A stretch of 64,000 bases of DNA from Malania oleifera (taxonomy: Eukaryota > Streptophyta > Magnoliopsida > Santalales > Ximeniaceae), in assembly GCF_029873635.1 (NCBI RefSeq), contig NC_080420.1:31983032-32047031 (forward strand), written 5' to 3'. Positions 44,620 through 54,839 of this stretch are shown in pieces. A program made the translations under genes and the position numbers. Each line of letters opens with the position of its first letter. Positions within the stretch are counted from its first letter, which is position 1. Below the pieces are notes generated by a model. That model was given only the letters and a program-made list of their open reading frames with translations. It had not been told where the DNA came from and ran no database searches.

Positions 44620-44847
44620 TTGAAACGTGTTAAGAACACGAAAAAACACATGAATAATACAAAGAACATGTGAAGAACACCAAGAAGAACACATGAAAAA
44701 TGCAAGAAGAGCAATCAAGAATTACCAACAAATACTCAAACAAACTAACTAATCATAAAGGCATGAAGAGGAGAAAGAGAGAAAAGGGAAGAAGACATAC
44801 CTTCTACAAAAACAACTTCCTCCAAAGATGAGAGAAATGAGGTCGAC
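44620..44847 (-). other. leader of the antisense gene in Gypsy 2 (relic)
   Basis: On the minus strand the stretch reads as repeated TGTTCTTCACATGTTC, GTTCTTGGTGTTC-like and TTCTTGTGTTC-like words. It matches the pyrimidine-rich leader of the antisense gene in Gypsy 1 at 31870-31935. No coding part of that gene is preserved. Confidence 0.5.
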
Positions 44848-46324
44848 CAAACTTGTAGTTCAAAATGACCATGGTCGACCGAACATCAATGCTCGGTCAG
44901 CCGACTCGAGCTTAGGTCAACGGAACCTCGTGGGTCTGCTATTTTTAATTGCACTAATTAGGGGGTAATTTTTAATTAAACTTTTTTTGAAATACCCAGT
45001 GTGTCTCCAACGGTTATATTTTGAGTAAAATCTATAAATATCCCCTCATAACCTCAAATTAGTAACTTTGATTAGCCCAAATTTTTTTTCTAATCCATTG
45101 TTAATCAAAGTTCCCCCAAAACGTTTTTATTGTTAAAATCAATTCCTTTGGGACAAAATCTTTTATACAAATCTTGCCAACTCTCTTTCATGCTTTTATT
45201 TCAAAATCATTTTTGAGGAAACTATTTTATTTAGGGTATTTTATTTGCATATACTCTTATTTAGCACTTAATCTTTGGAAAATATTTTTGAGAGTATTGC
45301 TTAGATTTTCTCTCAGTTATTTCTTTGATAAATATTTTTGGGAAAAAATTATTTATATCACAAATATTTTCTTGAGTTTAAATTCCTAGATTCTCCAAAT
45401 ATTTTTTATTGCAAAAAATATTTATTGGAGAACATATTTATCATGTATATATTCTCATATATATATATATATATATATATATTTATTTATTTATTTATTT
45501 ATTTGTGCACAATTTATTTGAACACAAAAACCCTAGGTTCTTCTATTATTCCTAGAAAATTATTTTTGGGAAAAATTTTAGTAGGATCATATCTTTGAGT
45601 ATTTTATCATACATATCATTTTTCAAAGATTGAAAATATTGTTTTGAAAAAACATCATTTCTCTACTGAGTATAACTCATATCATAAGAGAGTGCATGTA
45701 TTTAAGCTTTTAATGTGTACATCCATGCTTGTATTTAAAAGCATTTTAATATGTACAAAAATGATTTTTAATGTATCGGTTGGGTTCATCCCATAAATTG
45801 AATTAGGGAGTGTCGGCCCTGTAAGTGAGACCGGTTCGGTTCAGTCTGGTAAATTGAATTGAGGTGTCTCTGCCCCTTAAGGGATACTAGTTGGGCTCAG
45901 CTTGGTAATTGAGCCGGGGTTTACCTCGCCCTATAAGGAAAGGTTGTAACGTACTCTACTCTACTTATTTAAGTGAGCATGGATAGTGGAATCCTTGGAG
46001 GGTATGCCCAAGGCGGGGACGTAAGCTGGTTTGGTCAAATTTTGATAACAAATATTATGTGTCTCTTTCTCCTCATCTCATTTAATTACTGCACTTTAAC
46101 TTCCGCATGTGTATGCTTTCATTTATTGTTATAATTATTTGCATGTACACCTCTATTTAAATGAGATATGTTCCATATGTATGTCTGCATTTATCGTTTT
46201 ATTAATTTACATACACATATGAAAATGAGATATGATATGTGGTGAATTGACGTAAATGTTTAAATTAGCCAAAAAATTTTAAAACCTAATTCACCCCCCT
46301 CTTGGGATTACACCAATTCCAACA
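44848..46324 (+). mobile_element. SIRE/Maximus-like Copia LTR, truncated, inserted in Gypsy 2
   Basis: It shares with the solo LTR at 9892-12233 the GGTCGACCGAAC motifs, CCCAACGGTYATATTTT, the TAGTGGAATCCT stretch, and the terminal ATTCACCCCCCTCTTGGGAT then CCAACA. At ~1.5 kb it is shorter, lacking the first part of the LTR. No coding region or target duplication was found. Confidence 0.65.
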
Positions 46325-46329
46325 GTAAT

Positions 46330-47050
46330 GATCCATCTGATGAGCATCGCTTATGAGGCCCCTGAAGACATGCCCATCTAATGAGCACTGTTCATAAGGC
46401 AACCCAAGAGTGAGCACCGTTCACTAGAAACAACCCATATGATGAGCACCACTCATGGGGCCCTGAAGACAAACCCACTTGATGAGCACAGCTCATGAGG
46501 CCACAATGAAGTAGCTTTGCAAAGGTTGTTCGATAGAAGACCACTCAGATAAAAGCCCGATTTTTTGATTAAAAATTTGCCTTAAAGTATATTCACCAGC
46601 TCGAATTGGGACAAATAAAAAGACAATCGGCTTATATTGAGCTGAACATGAATTACACTAGCTCGTATTGAGTTGAAGAGGGAGGCAACCGACTCAGATT
46701 GAGCTGAAGAGTAAAGCTCAGCTTGGGCAAAAGAGGAATTGCACCGGTTTAGATTGAGCTAAGAAGGAATTGCACCGACTCGGATTGAGCCAAAGAGTAA
46801 AGTAACATGCTTGACTTAAGCCCAAGAGCACTGTAATCAGCTTAGATTGAATCGTTCAATAATTGGCTCGAATTGAGTCGAATTTTCGAATTACTGACTT
46901 AGATTGAGCAAACAAGCTCTCTAATAAGCTCGAAATGAGCTAAGAAATTCTGCAACCGGTTCAAATTGAGCTGGGGTGCTCGACAATCAGCTTGGATTGT
47001 GTGGGAAGCTCCCAAATCGGCTTGAATGGGGAACCTCGAAACACTCTTGA
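46330..47050. repeat. two tandem repeat sets in the Gypsy 2 3' region
   Basis: 46330-46510 holds about four units with GATGAGCACYGCTCATGAGG and CCTGAAGACA. 46580-47040 holds more than ten short units of ~40 bases with ATCGGCTYRGATTGAGCTGA and AGAGTAAAG. The first set, inverted, corresponds to the second repeat set in Gypsy 1. Confidence 0.8.
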
Positions 47051-47096
47051 ATAAAAGAAACTTTGTTAAAAATTTTGAGAGTAAAGGGTGGGCAAC

Positions 47097-47520
47097 TGAT
47101 ATACCCAAGTTCAATAGACACATTCATGAGGTGCTACGTTTATAAAACCACCATTAACACCCAGCGTAACCGATATACCCAAAATCAATAGGCACATTTA
47201 TGAGGGGCTACGGTTATAAAATCACCATTAACACCCCCATGTAAATACCCTTAAATTATCCATAACCTCCTTATTAATATGAAATTGAAGGAGGGCATGC
47301 CTCCAGCACTATACAAAGGGTACTCCGAGAGAATATAAGTATCTCATTCTCATCCACTTTTCTCTTACTGTTGCAATCTTAACCTCCTACAGTCCTTAAC
47401 TTAGGCATGAGAGTGACCCCCACAGTACACCCCAGGTCCTTCAAGCCATTTTTATTTGATTCCTTTCAGGTGGCAGTGGTCGAAGGTTGATCTATGCAAG
47501 TCATTCGATTTTTTGCAGCA
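47097..47520 (+). repeat. 3' LTR of Gypsy 2
   Basis: 424 bases matching 41171-41580, including the tandem pair of ~75-base units at its start. Confidence 0.82.
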
Positions 47521-49640
47521 ACAAAAATAAATGAAGTAGACATATAAAAACCATCATTGTTTTCCTTTTATAAATCTTAGTTTGGTTTTAAACCCAAGTA
47601 GAAATATAATTAATATCTAAATTAGGTTTGTGAGTTGGGTTGAATTATTTGAATATGTAGGCATGGATTGAAAAAAAAATGTATGTCATCTAAACTTAAA
47701 TTTGGTTTGAGCATAAGTTCGAAATGATTGACTTGAACTATTTTATTTATCCAATTATTTTCAAATACACATAAACTTGATAATTGTTAAGGCAATAGAC
47801 ATTCACCTCACCTGAGGTTTAGCAAAAAGACAGATACCTCTCTTGAAGGTTCAAAAATCGTAGGGACCTCCTTTGAGATTTTTCAAAAATGACACAAGCC
47901 TCCCCCAAGATTTCAAAAATATCATAGACGTTCTCTAAAGTTTGGTAAAAAGACATAGACATTCTCTAAAAAAATTATCTTTTTAAAAAATATAAGGAGA
48001 GATTTGTGTCTCTTTGACAAACCTCAGTGAAGGTCCTTGAGATTTTTGAAATCTTAGGGGAGATTTCTAAAATTTTTGAAACTTTAGAAGAGGTCTTTGT
48101 CATTTTTTCAAACCTTAGGGGGGATAATAGTATCTTTTGCCCTAATTATTACTAACCATGTCTAAAATACTTTTGTATTGAGCTTAGTTTCAAGTTTTAT
48201 TTAGTTATGGACACACCATATTCTTAATTTTAAATTGTTCAAATTTGTTCCATTTAAAAACAAAAGTTTGATCTTGAGTTGAGTTTTTCTTAATTGGACT
48301 AAAGTTTCAATTTGACTTTTTTTTTTAATTTGCTCGAAGTATTCGAAATTGTCACCAGTTTTCCCTCTTACAAAAAACTTAATCAATTATTAAAAAAATT
48401 ATGCTAAAATACATATTCTACTTTTAGATATTTAAGATCACATGATAAAAAAAAAAGGAAACTTAGAGATAGTATCACTTGAATTGAGTTTGACAATGTC
48501 AGTAAGAGAAAATCGAACAATTTCCAATTGTGGTCCTTGCAGATCGGATCATCCATATAATATACAAAAAGAAACTCCAAATATTTGATATTTTTCTCTT
48601 TGAATGACATCTCAATTCCAATGATGCTTTCATTTTTTTTCTTTTTCTAATCCAGTTCTTTCACCTTTGCGAGTCCTAGTTAAACTTAGGCATGATATAC
48701 CATATTATGATTTAATTTTTGTTTTGTTATAACTTATGTAGAAAATTATGTTTTTTGAAAATGAATTCATTATTTTAGAAGTCTTAAACATTAAAAACAT
48801 TTAGGCTTAATTTGTTTGGAACATAAAAAAAAATATTATAAAAGGAAAGGAAAATTGAATGGAGTCATTTTTTATATTTACATTTTAAGATAAAAAAATA
48901 TAGGAAATGAAATTTTGATTCGTAATAAATATTCCATTTTTATTAACTTCTAAATATTGTAGAATAATTTTTAAATAATTAATACAAAAAATATGCTGAA
49001 AATATTTTCCAATTTTTTTTTTCCATTTTTCAATGAAAATTTATGACCAAAATGCAATGTCAGGTTTCAATTGAATCTTGGAAAATATGAAAAAAAGTAA
49101 AAGAAATTATGAAAAATTTCACTTTTTCCTTAATTGATTACAGAAAAAAAAATTATAAGTCAATAACATTAATGTCACAAAAAAAAAAAGAATGTTTATT
49201 GAATGATGGATGGAAAGCACGCCTACTAATATTTCAAAAAATGAATTTACTCTTCTTTCCTCATAAATTAATTTTTATCAGAGTAAAAGACGATAAATTT
49301 TTCGAAGATTTGATTAGAAAACAATGATCTCTTCTAAAACTTCAAAAATCTTACGATTTATTCTTGACATTTGATTTGTGAAATACTTATATCAATAAAA
49401 AAAATTTATTTATTTATTATTAAATATAAAAAAATATCGGTATCTTTTGGCGAATCTTAAGGGAGATTTTTAGAAATTTTTAAATATTAAGGAAAGACTC
49501 TGATATTTTTTAGAATTTCACAAGAGATCAGTGTCATTTATCTTTTTTATTATTATTATTATTATTTTTTTCATCTCACATTAAAATAAAATTTTATTTT
49601 CATTTTTTTTAAGAAAGAAAAAATAGAACCTTTTTTTTAT
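47521..49640. other. intergenic with MITE-like repeats
   Basis: No gene. 47790-48145 and 49330-49550 are copies of the foldback MITE family also seen at 60490 and 63620. 48790-49050 is a copy of the AT-rich MITE-like repeat. The remainder is AT-rich; I see nothing nameable in 48150-48780 or 49060-49330. Confidence 0.5.
47790..48145. mobile_element. foldback MITE, copy 1
   Basis: Inverted arms of ~100 bases. The left arm has TTAGCAAAAAGACAGATACC and the right arm ends GGGGGGATAATAGTATCTTT. Paired words such as AAAAGACA...CCTC and GAGG...TGTCATTTTT recur across the centre. Same family as 60490-60789 and 63620-63935. No coding region. Confidence 0.6.
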
Positions 49641-49949
49641 AAAAAAAAATTATGAATATATTTACCTTTAATTAATTGCAGGAAATCTTTCCCTCTTTTT
49701 TTTGCCAAATGAAGAATATTTAATGCTCAAAATCTTTTCAATTTATTTCTTGATAATAATGAAACTGAAAGGAAGACTATTCAAAGAAAAGGACAAAAAG
49801 CATAAATAAAAAAAGCAAAAAACGCATGCGAGGGCATTTTAGTCAATTAGAATCTCAAGCAAACTGCTTCCTCGAAAGCACGAGGGCAGGACCGTAGTTT
49901 CACGAACAACCAGTGGCAAATATTTACGATACAGGCCCTCTGCCCTCAG
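49641..49949 (+). promoter_or_regulatory. probable SAMDC promoter region
   Basis: ~300 bases upstream of the TATA box. The composition shifts from AT-rich to mixed at about 49820, with GCATGCGAGGG and a pyrimidine-rich stretch near the start of transcription. No specific operator can be named. Confidence 0.5.
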
Positions 49950-49958
49950 TATAAATAG
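49950..49958 (+). promoter_or_regulatory. TATA box of SAMDC
   Basis: TATAAATAG in a CAG|TATAAATAGCC context. Transcription would be expected to begin roughly 25-35 bases downstream, at about 49980-49990. The position agrees with a typical long SAMDC leader. Confidence 0.75.
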
Positions 49959-50615
49959 CCTCGCATCCTCGCACTCCCAACCACGAAAGCCTCCTGCCAG
50001 AAACATTGGTTACGTCTGCAAGTTTTCTCTCTTTTGAGGCCATAGAATTCTAGGGTTTCGATCTGTCGTCCTTCGTCATCCATTTTATTCTGTAGGTGAG
50101 TCTTCACGTCGTTGAATCTGTGTCGTCGTATTTGATTTAATCGCGTCGTTTGGTTTCTGATTTTTTGTTTATCGGTTAACGGGGTTTTTTGCAAGAAGAT
50201 CGGACGAGCCTATTGGGCGATTGTTTTTCAAACGGGATTCTGATTTCTGTAAGTTTTTGTTTCTGATTTAGTCTTTGATCGATCGTTTTTTTATCATGCG
50301 CAAGCGTTTTCATCTGAATGATATGAGTTTATTCATTAAATTTGTGCTTTTGTTTTATTGTTTGTTGTTTCCGATGCTCTTAAATTTGTAGTTTCGATGC
50401 GAGGATTATCATGGAATTAGCTGTTTGCATTTGTGCATGATTTCTTTTTCTGTTATGGGTTCTCTTTTTGCTTGAGTTATGCTGATTCTTGTGCAAACAG
50501 GAGCAGATGTTACATCTTGTATTTCGATTTGAATTAAAAGCTAATTTCGTTCCTCATTTAATATTTATATATTCCATCTAAAGTAATTTTATTAACTTTA
50601 TTTTTTTTATCCAGA

Positions 50616-50618
<3 letters not shown>

Positions 50619-50659
<41 letters not shown>
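50619..50659. repeat. (AT)n microsatellite in the SAMDC leader intron
   Basis: About 20 AT dinucleotides, ending TATATG. Confidence 0.95.
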
Positions 50660-50665
<6 letters not shown>

Positions 50666-50896
50666 TCCAATTACTAAAATTGAGCCGGTGAAAAATATTT
50701 GTAGGAATATTTGTCTCTTGAAATTATTGTTTTAAGTTGCGAATGGATGTTAGGCCAAGGCCAAAAAAGGATTTTCTTTATGCTTTTCACGAAAATTTAT
50801 TTACAAAAATGCATGATTTGTTTTTCATTAGATTTTCTGGGAAACAGTCCTGTCAAGAAGGCTTGCATGTTTTGGGGATTTTAGGGTCTCTTTCCA

Positions 50897-51500
50897 AAAG
50901 CACTAATTTCATTTGGTAGCATGGGATTTGAGCCTGGATTCAAATTTTGTTGATTTGGACAAAAAAATTTTATTGAGTTTTTATAGATATAAAATAAAAT
51001 TAGTTTTACCTAATTCAACATATGGTTTGAACTTGATGCTCCAATATGTGCACGAGAATTCAGTGGATCAAATCCACTTGGAATGGCATGACCTTTGGAG
51101 CTATCAGGAGGCAGTCACATGTATTTTGGATGCTGGTTGCCCTATGGCCTAGCTTTCAGTCCAAAATAAAGGCTTTCCCTTAAAACATTAAAAGTGGTCG
51201 GTCTAGAAAAGCACTAATTGCATTTGGCAGTATGGATTTTGAGCTTGGATCTAAATTGTGCTGAATTTGACCGAAAAATTGTATTGAGTTTTTATGGATA
51301 GAAAAATTGAGTGTACTCATAACATATGGCTTGAACTTGATTTCCCAAGTGCATTGCAATCCTTTGTATGCAGAGGCCCAAATTCACATGAGATTGCTTC
51401 CTGAACTTTGAAGAGCTCAGGAGACACATTCACTATGTCTTGTGGAGCTCTTTGCCCTATGTATGTTCTAGCCTTGTAGTCAAATATAAAGGCTTCTTGT
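50897..51500. repeat. diverged ~300-bp tandem duplication in the SAMDC leader intron
   Basis: 50897-51185 and 51209-51500 align in order. Paired marks are AAAAGCACTAATTTCATTTG/AAAAGCACTAATTGCATTTG, TTGAGTTTTTATRGATA, ACATATGGYTTGAACTTGAT, TTTGCCCTATG-like and ATAAAGGCTTYC. Short frames across it have no recognisable product. Confidence 0.8.
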
Positions 51501-52431
51501 TTACCTTTATAAAAACAATATATATATATATATATATATTTATTTATTTATTTTGTGCTTATCATTTGAATCAAATCAAAGACATAAGCATTTAGAATAA
51601 AATGGGCATTGAAGCGCAACATGACTTTGTAATTACTTGCTGTTGCATATGTTTGGTGAAAATGTTACCTAGAACACCGAACAATTCAGTCCATGGAATG
51701 GCAATTGATTAAAATGCGATAAGTTTGGGGTATACTTATATGGACATGTTGGGGAAAAATGTCTAATGGTACTAGTTCATTTTGGTGATGATATTGTAGT
51801 GTTTCTAAATCTATAAGATATTTTCTTTTCGAAATAGATTAATAATGACTGAAAATGGAATTATAATGCAATAATTGGCCACTTTTATATTTGTAAAATA
51901 GAATGTTAAAAATATTAAGTTAAACTTTTGATTGTTGGAGATACCATTCCGAAATGAAAATGTACTTGTGGTTCATTACGGTCTTCACTTTTTATGGTAA
52001 AATGTGAATTTTTATTTGTGTTTAACTTCAAATTCTACTACATTTTTATCTGCATATAGGCAAATTTGCATTCATGTATCTCTATAATTTATGCGTTGTG
52101 TATGACATAAGATTGTCTTTTGAGTGTACTAACCGTTTAATTTCATCTTTTATTTTTGTTGTGACTTGTTCCAACATGAAATAATTATATTTAGAATGTT
52201 TATGGAGAACACCAATCTTTTACATAAAGTTATTGGCTTCTTTCTTGTCTTTGTCCCACCGCATTGCTGTATAAGCTACCCAACTTTTATGTAGTAGCTT
52301 GCTTATTAAGTCTCAGCATGCGGTGTAATTGTTCTTACATATAATTGGATTTTCAACTTTTGCTGCCATCTCAAACAATTGACTTCTAATGTTCATTTTT
52401 TTGTTTGATAGACCAATACAGGCTAGACTGA

Positions 52432-52440
52432 ATGTTCTAA
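52432..52440 (+). CDS. tiny upstream ORF of SAMDC (Met-Phe-stop)
   Basis: ATG TTC TAA. Its last base is the first base of the small upstream frame's ATG (TAATG). This one-base overlap of a two- or three-codon frame with the small frame is conserved in plant SAMDC leaders. Known work on plant SAMDC shows that ribosomes translating the tiny frame bypass the small frame when polyamines are low, which allows decarboxylase synthesis. Confidence 0.88.
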   Translation: MF

Positions 52441-52717
52441 TGGAGTCCAAAGGTGGGAAAAAGAAGTCCAGTAGTAGTAAATCTTTATTCTACGAAGCTC
52501 CTCTTGGCTACAGCATTGAAGACGTTCGACCAAACGGTGGAATCAAGAAGTACAGATCGGCTGCTTACTCCAACGTAAGTTTTGATATAGTGGTACAATT
52601 ATTTTTCTAGGAATGCTGATAATTGGTGATGATGATGATGATGATGATTCAACACTGCTTAACTTCTTGCTTCCATGCTTTTGTTTATGTGTGCAGTGCG
52701 CTCGCAAACCATCCTGA
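52440..52717 (+). CDS. small upstream ORF of SAMDC, 51 residues, split by one intron
   Basis: Exon 52440-52574 encodes MESKGGKKKSSSSKSLFYEA and on to AAYSN. The intron is 52575-52696 (GTAAGT...TGTGCAG), and the second exon 52697-52717 encodes CARKPS and a TGA. The deduced peptide is 51 residues and carries the conserved plant core (PLGYSIEDVRPNGGIKKYRS). In plants this peptide stalls ribosomes and represses the downstream decarboxylase when spermidine and spermine are high. The unspliced frame would run into the intron and stop at about 52610 with a different end, so splicing is needed for the conserved C-terminus. The main ATG lies 154 bases downstream. Confidence 0.93.
52623..52650. repeat. 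(GAT)n microsatellite in the upstream-ORF intron
   Basis: About seven GAT repeats within the 122-base intron that splits the small upstream frame. Confidence 0.9.
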
Positions 52718-52871
52718 TATTCCTTAAGTTGTGGATCTGACCATTTGATGTGGTCTTTTGTTTTCTTGTTTTAAGTATTTTGTTGTCGCTTAGTTCAACT
52801 CCTTTTCTTCTTCAATCAACCTCAACTCTTGCTGTCTCTCTTAGCGGTTCTATAATTTTCATTCTGTCAAT

Positions 52872-53954
52872 ATGGCATTGGCTGTCTCTGCAATTGGTTT
52901 TGAAGGTTACGAAAAGAGGCTAGAGATAACATTTTTTGAGCCAGGCATATTTTCTGATCCCGCAGGGAAGGGTCTTCGATCTCTGTCCAAAGCCCAGTTG
53001 GATGAGATTCTGAATCCAGCTGAGTGCACAATAGTTGCATCTCTGTCAAATGACCATGTCGATTCTTATGTTCTATCTGAGTCTAGCCTCTTTGTTTACC
53101 CTTACAAGATCATTATCAAAACCTGTGGGACAACCAAATTGCTCAAGTCTATTCCACCAATTCTGAAATTGGCCAACACCCTTTCCCTTGCTGTAAAATC
53201 TGTGAGGTACACTCGTGGGAGCTTCAACTTCCCTGGAGCTCAGTCATACCCTCATCGTAGCTTTTTGGAAGAAATTGCTGTCCTTGATAGCTATTTTGGG
53301 GAGCTCGGTTCAGGTGCAAAGGCTTTTGTGATGGGCAGCTATGATGGACAACAGAAATGGCATGTGTATTCTGCTTCTGCTGAGTCGATGGGATCTGGTT
53401 TTCCTGTTTACACATTGGAGATGTGCATGAATGGTCTGGACAAAGAGAGGTCGTCTGTTTTTTACAAAACAAAGTCGAGCTCTGCTGCTGTGATGACTAA
53501 TGATTCTGGCATAAGAAAGATTCTTCCAGATTCTGCAATATGTGACTTTGAGTTTGATCCATGTGGGTACTCCATGAACTCTATTGAAGGAGCTGCAATT
53601 TCCACCATTCATGTCACCCCTGAAGATGGTTTCAGTTATGCAAGCTTTGAATCAGTGGGGTATGATCCTAAGGATATGGATATGAACGAGATGGTTGAGA
53701 GGGTGTTGGCCTGTTTTGAACCAGACGAGTTCTCCGTTGCCGTCCATGCTGATGTTGCTGGTAAGTTACTGGAGCAGAAGTGTTCTGTGGTTGCAGGGGG
53801 CTACTGTTGCAGGGAGATGAACATTGAAGATCTTGAAATGGGAGGTTCTGTCATCTACCAGAAGTTTGCCAAGACCACAGGATGTGTGCCGCGTGGCTCT
53901 CCTAGATCAATTCTGAAATGCTGCTGGAAAGAGGAAGAAGAAGAAAAGGAGTAA
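52872..53954 (+). CDS. SAMDC: S-adenosylmethionine decarboxylase proenzyme
   Basis: A single-exon frame of 360 residues, the usual length for plant SAMDC (about 350-380). The enzyme (EC 4.1.1.50) decarboxylates S-adenosylmethionine in the cytosol to supply aminopropyl groups for spermidine and spermine. The autocleavage site is seen in [14 protein letters not shown]: cleavage between Glu70 and Ser71 yields the pyruvoyl group at Ser71. Cys85 in KTCGTT corresponds to human Cys82. Ser234 (CGYSMN) and His247 (TIHVTPE) match the human processing residues Ser229 and His243. [12 protein letters not shown] is the conserved PEST-like region. The C-terminus is acidic (WKEEEEEKE). The start [19 protein letters not shown] matches the family's N-terminus. 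No damage is seen. Translation is expected to be controlled by the two upstream frames. Confidence 0.97.
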   Translation: MALAVSAIGFEGYEKRLEITFFEPGIFSDPAGKGLRSLSKAQLDEILNPAECTIVASLSNDHVDSYVLSESSLFVYPYKIIIKTCGTTKLLKSIPPILKLANTLSLAVKSVRYTRGSFNFPGAQSYPHRSFLEEIAVLDSYFGELGSGAKAFVMGSYDGQQKWHVYSASAESMGSGFPVYTLEMCMNGLDKERSSVFYKTKSSSAAVMTNDSGIRKILPDSAICDFEFDPCGYSMNSIEGAAISTIHVTPEDGFSYASFESVGYDPKDMDMNEMVERVLACFEPDEFSVAVHADVAGKLLEQKCSVVAGGYCCREMNIEDLEMGGSVIYQKFAKTTGCVPRGSPRSILKCCWKEEEEEKE

Positions 53955-54250
53955 AGTGTCTTGTGTCATGATAATTCGGTTTCTATCAAAATAAAATTGA
54001 ATAAACACATCGGATATAAATCTGATGTTAGTAGTTGGTTTTAGTCTTCTGAAGATTTCAACATCTTTCTGGAGCGGTGTCTAATAAGTATCGATGTGTG
54101 TGTTTTTTTTCTCCCCCTTTGAGTCCTAAGCTATGAACCTTGTAATGGTGATTTCTGGGTCAGGACCAGAATGTTAAGTATGATTATGTTTGCTTAATAT
54201 TATGTTGTGGTTTTATACTTCATTTTTTTCTTTTTTAATGTTTCTTGGTT
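53955..54250 (+). other. SAMDC 3' untranslated region
   Basis: AATAAA lies at 53990-53995 and 54000-54005, very near the stop codon. Further T-rich and TTTGCTTAATATTATG-like signals lie at about 54185. The exact polyadenylation site cannot be fixed from sequence. Confidence 0.5.
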
Positions 54251-54830
54251 TGGCATGCTTGTAGTAAGCGTTTTAGCAGTTCAATCGTTCTTAGCTATTT
54301 GCAAATTCTTGTATGGTTTTTTCGTTTTTTAGCAAAGACCACCCATTGCAGTAGCAGAGCAGATATATGGTAGATGTGAAGTATTAGCAATTATGAATTA
54401 TAGTTTTACAGGGGACTCTTTATGCTTCTTTCCCGAAGCGTGGCGCATGTAATTAATATCGAGTGCAGGGCTTTAGAAAGGGGAACAAATTGTGGAAGCT
54501 AAGTGGAGGCGGAGGAGGAAACTCAGTTTTGAAGGGAAGGGATGGGATGGGTGGGTGTGGGGTCCATTTTGAAAATTTCAGGAGAGCCCACTGCTGTGTG
54601 GCAGTGAGCCAGCGCTGGCGCTTTCAATTACTCTGGGCATCCCAGGCAATACCAAGGAATAAGGTTCCTTTCATACAAAACTACATCTGCTTCCAGAAAT
54701 TACATCAAAAGACCCGGCGTACCCAGGAGTCATCATTAGCCATTCATAATTACATCAAAAACCTAGGCATCCCTAGGGGTCATTCAGACCATTCCACACA
54801 TAACTAGATCAGCTGGACATCATTTGGTAC
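54251..54830. other. intergenic, possible 3' trailer of a LINE
   Basis: No supported gene. At 54690-54790 two imperfect units of ~55 bases contain AATTACATCAAAARMCC and CCCAGGAGTCAT/CCTAGGGGTCAT. The stretch may belong to the 3' end of the minus-strand LINE at 54840-55838. The 114-codon plus-strand frame at 54463 has no family I know. Confidence 0.35.
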
Positions 54831-54839
54831 TAACTTAGC

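Larger units (their letters stand above)
41171..47520 (+). mobile_element. Tat-type Gypsy retrotransposon 2, internally reduced, broken
   Basis: Plus-strand element with LTRs at 41171-41580 and 47097-47520. After the 5' LTR comes TTGGCGTTGTTTGTGAGAAG, close to the plant Gypsy primer-binding site. Before the 3' LTR is the purine tract AAAGGGTGGGCAAC. Gag and protease traces lie at 41640-42715 and 44412-44560. Most of pol is missing. The 3' region keeps tandem repeats and the leader of an antisense gene. It carries two foreign LTR insertions (42715-44407 and 44848-46324). The LTRs are strongly diverged. I found no convincing target duplication (AAAAT versus ACAAA). Confidence 0.8.
49980..52871 (+). 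other. SAMDC 5' leader with introns
   Basis: The first leader exon ends at a GTGAGT-like donor at about 50096. The leader resumes at an acceptor near 52411 or 52421 (TTGATAG or ATACAG), just before the upstream reading frames, giving a long leader intron of ~2.3 kb. A second intron (52575-52696) splits the small upstream frame. Additional small leader exons inside 50.1-52.4 kb cannot be excluded. The long intron holds an (AT)n run (50619-50659) and a tandem duplication (50897-51500). Confidence 0.65.

Noticed and set aside
50737-51152. Two plus-strand frames of 60 and 79 codons
   Set aside because: They lie in the SAMDC leader intron, partly over the tandem duplication, and have no recognisable family.
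53224-53612. Minus-strand frames of 82 and 100 codons
   Set aside because: They are antisense shadows of the SAMDC coding exon.
54463-54807. 114-codon plus-strand frame downstream of SAMDC
   Set aside because: No family; it overlaps short repeats that may be a LINE trailer.
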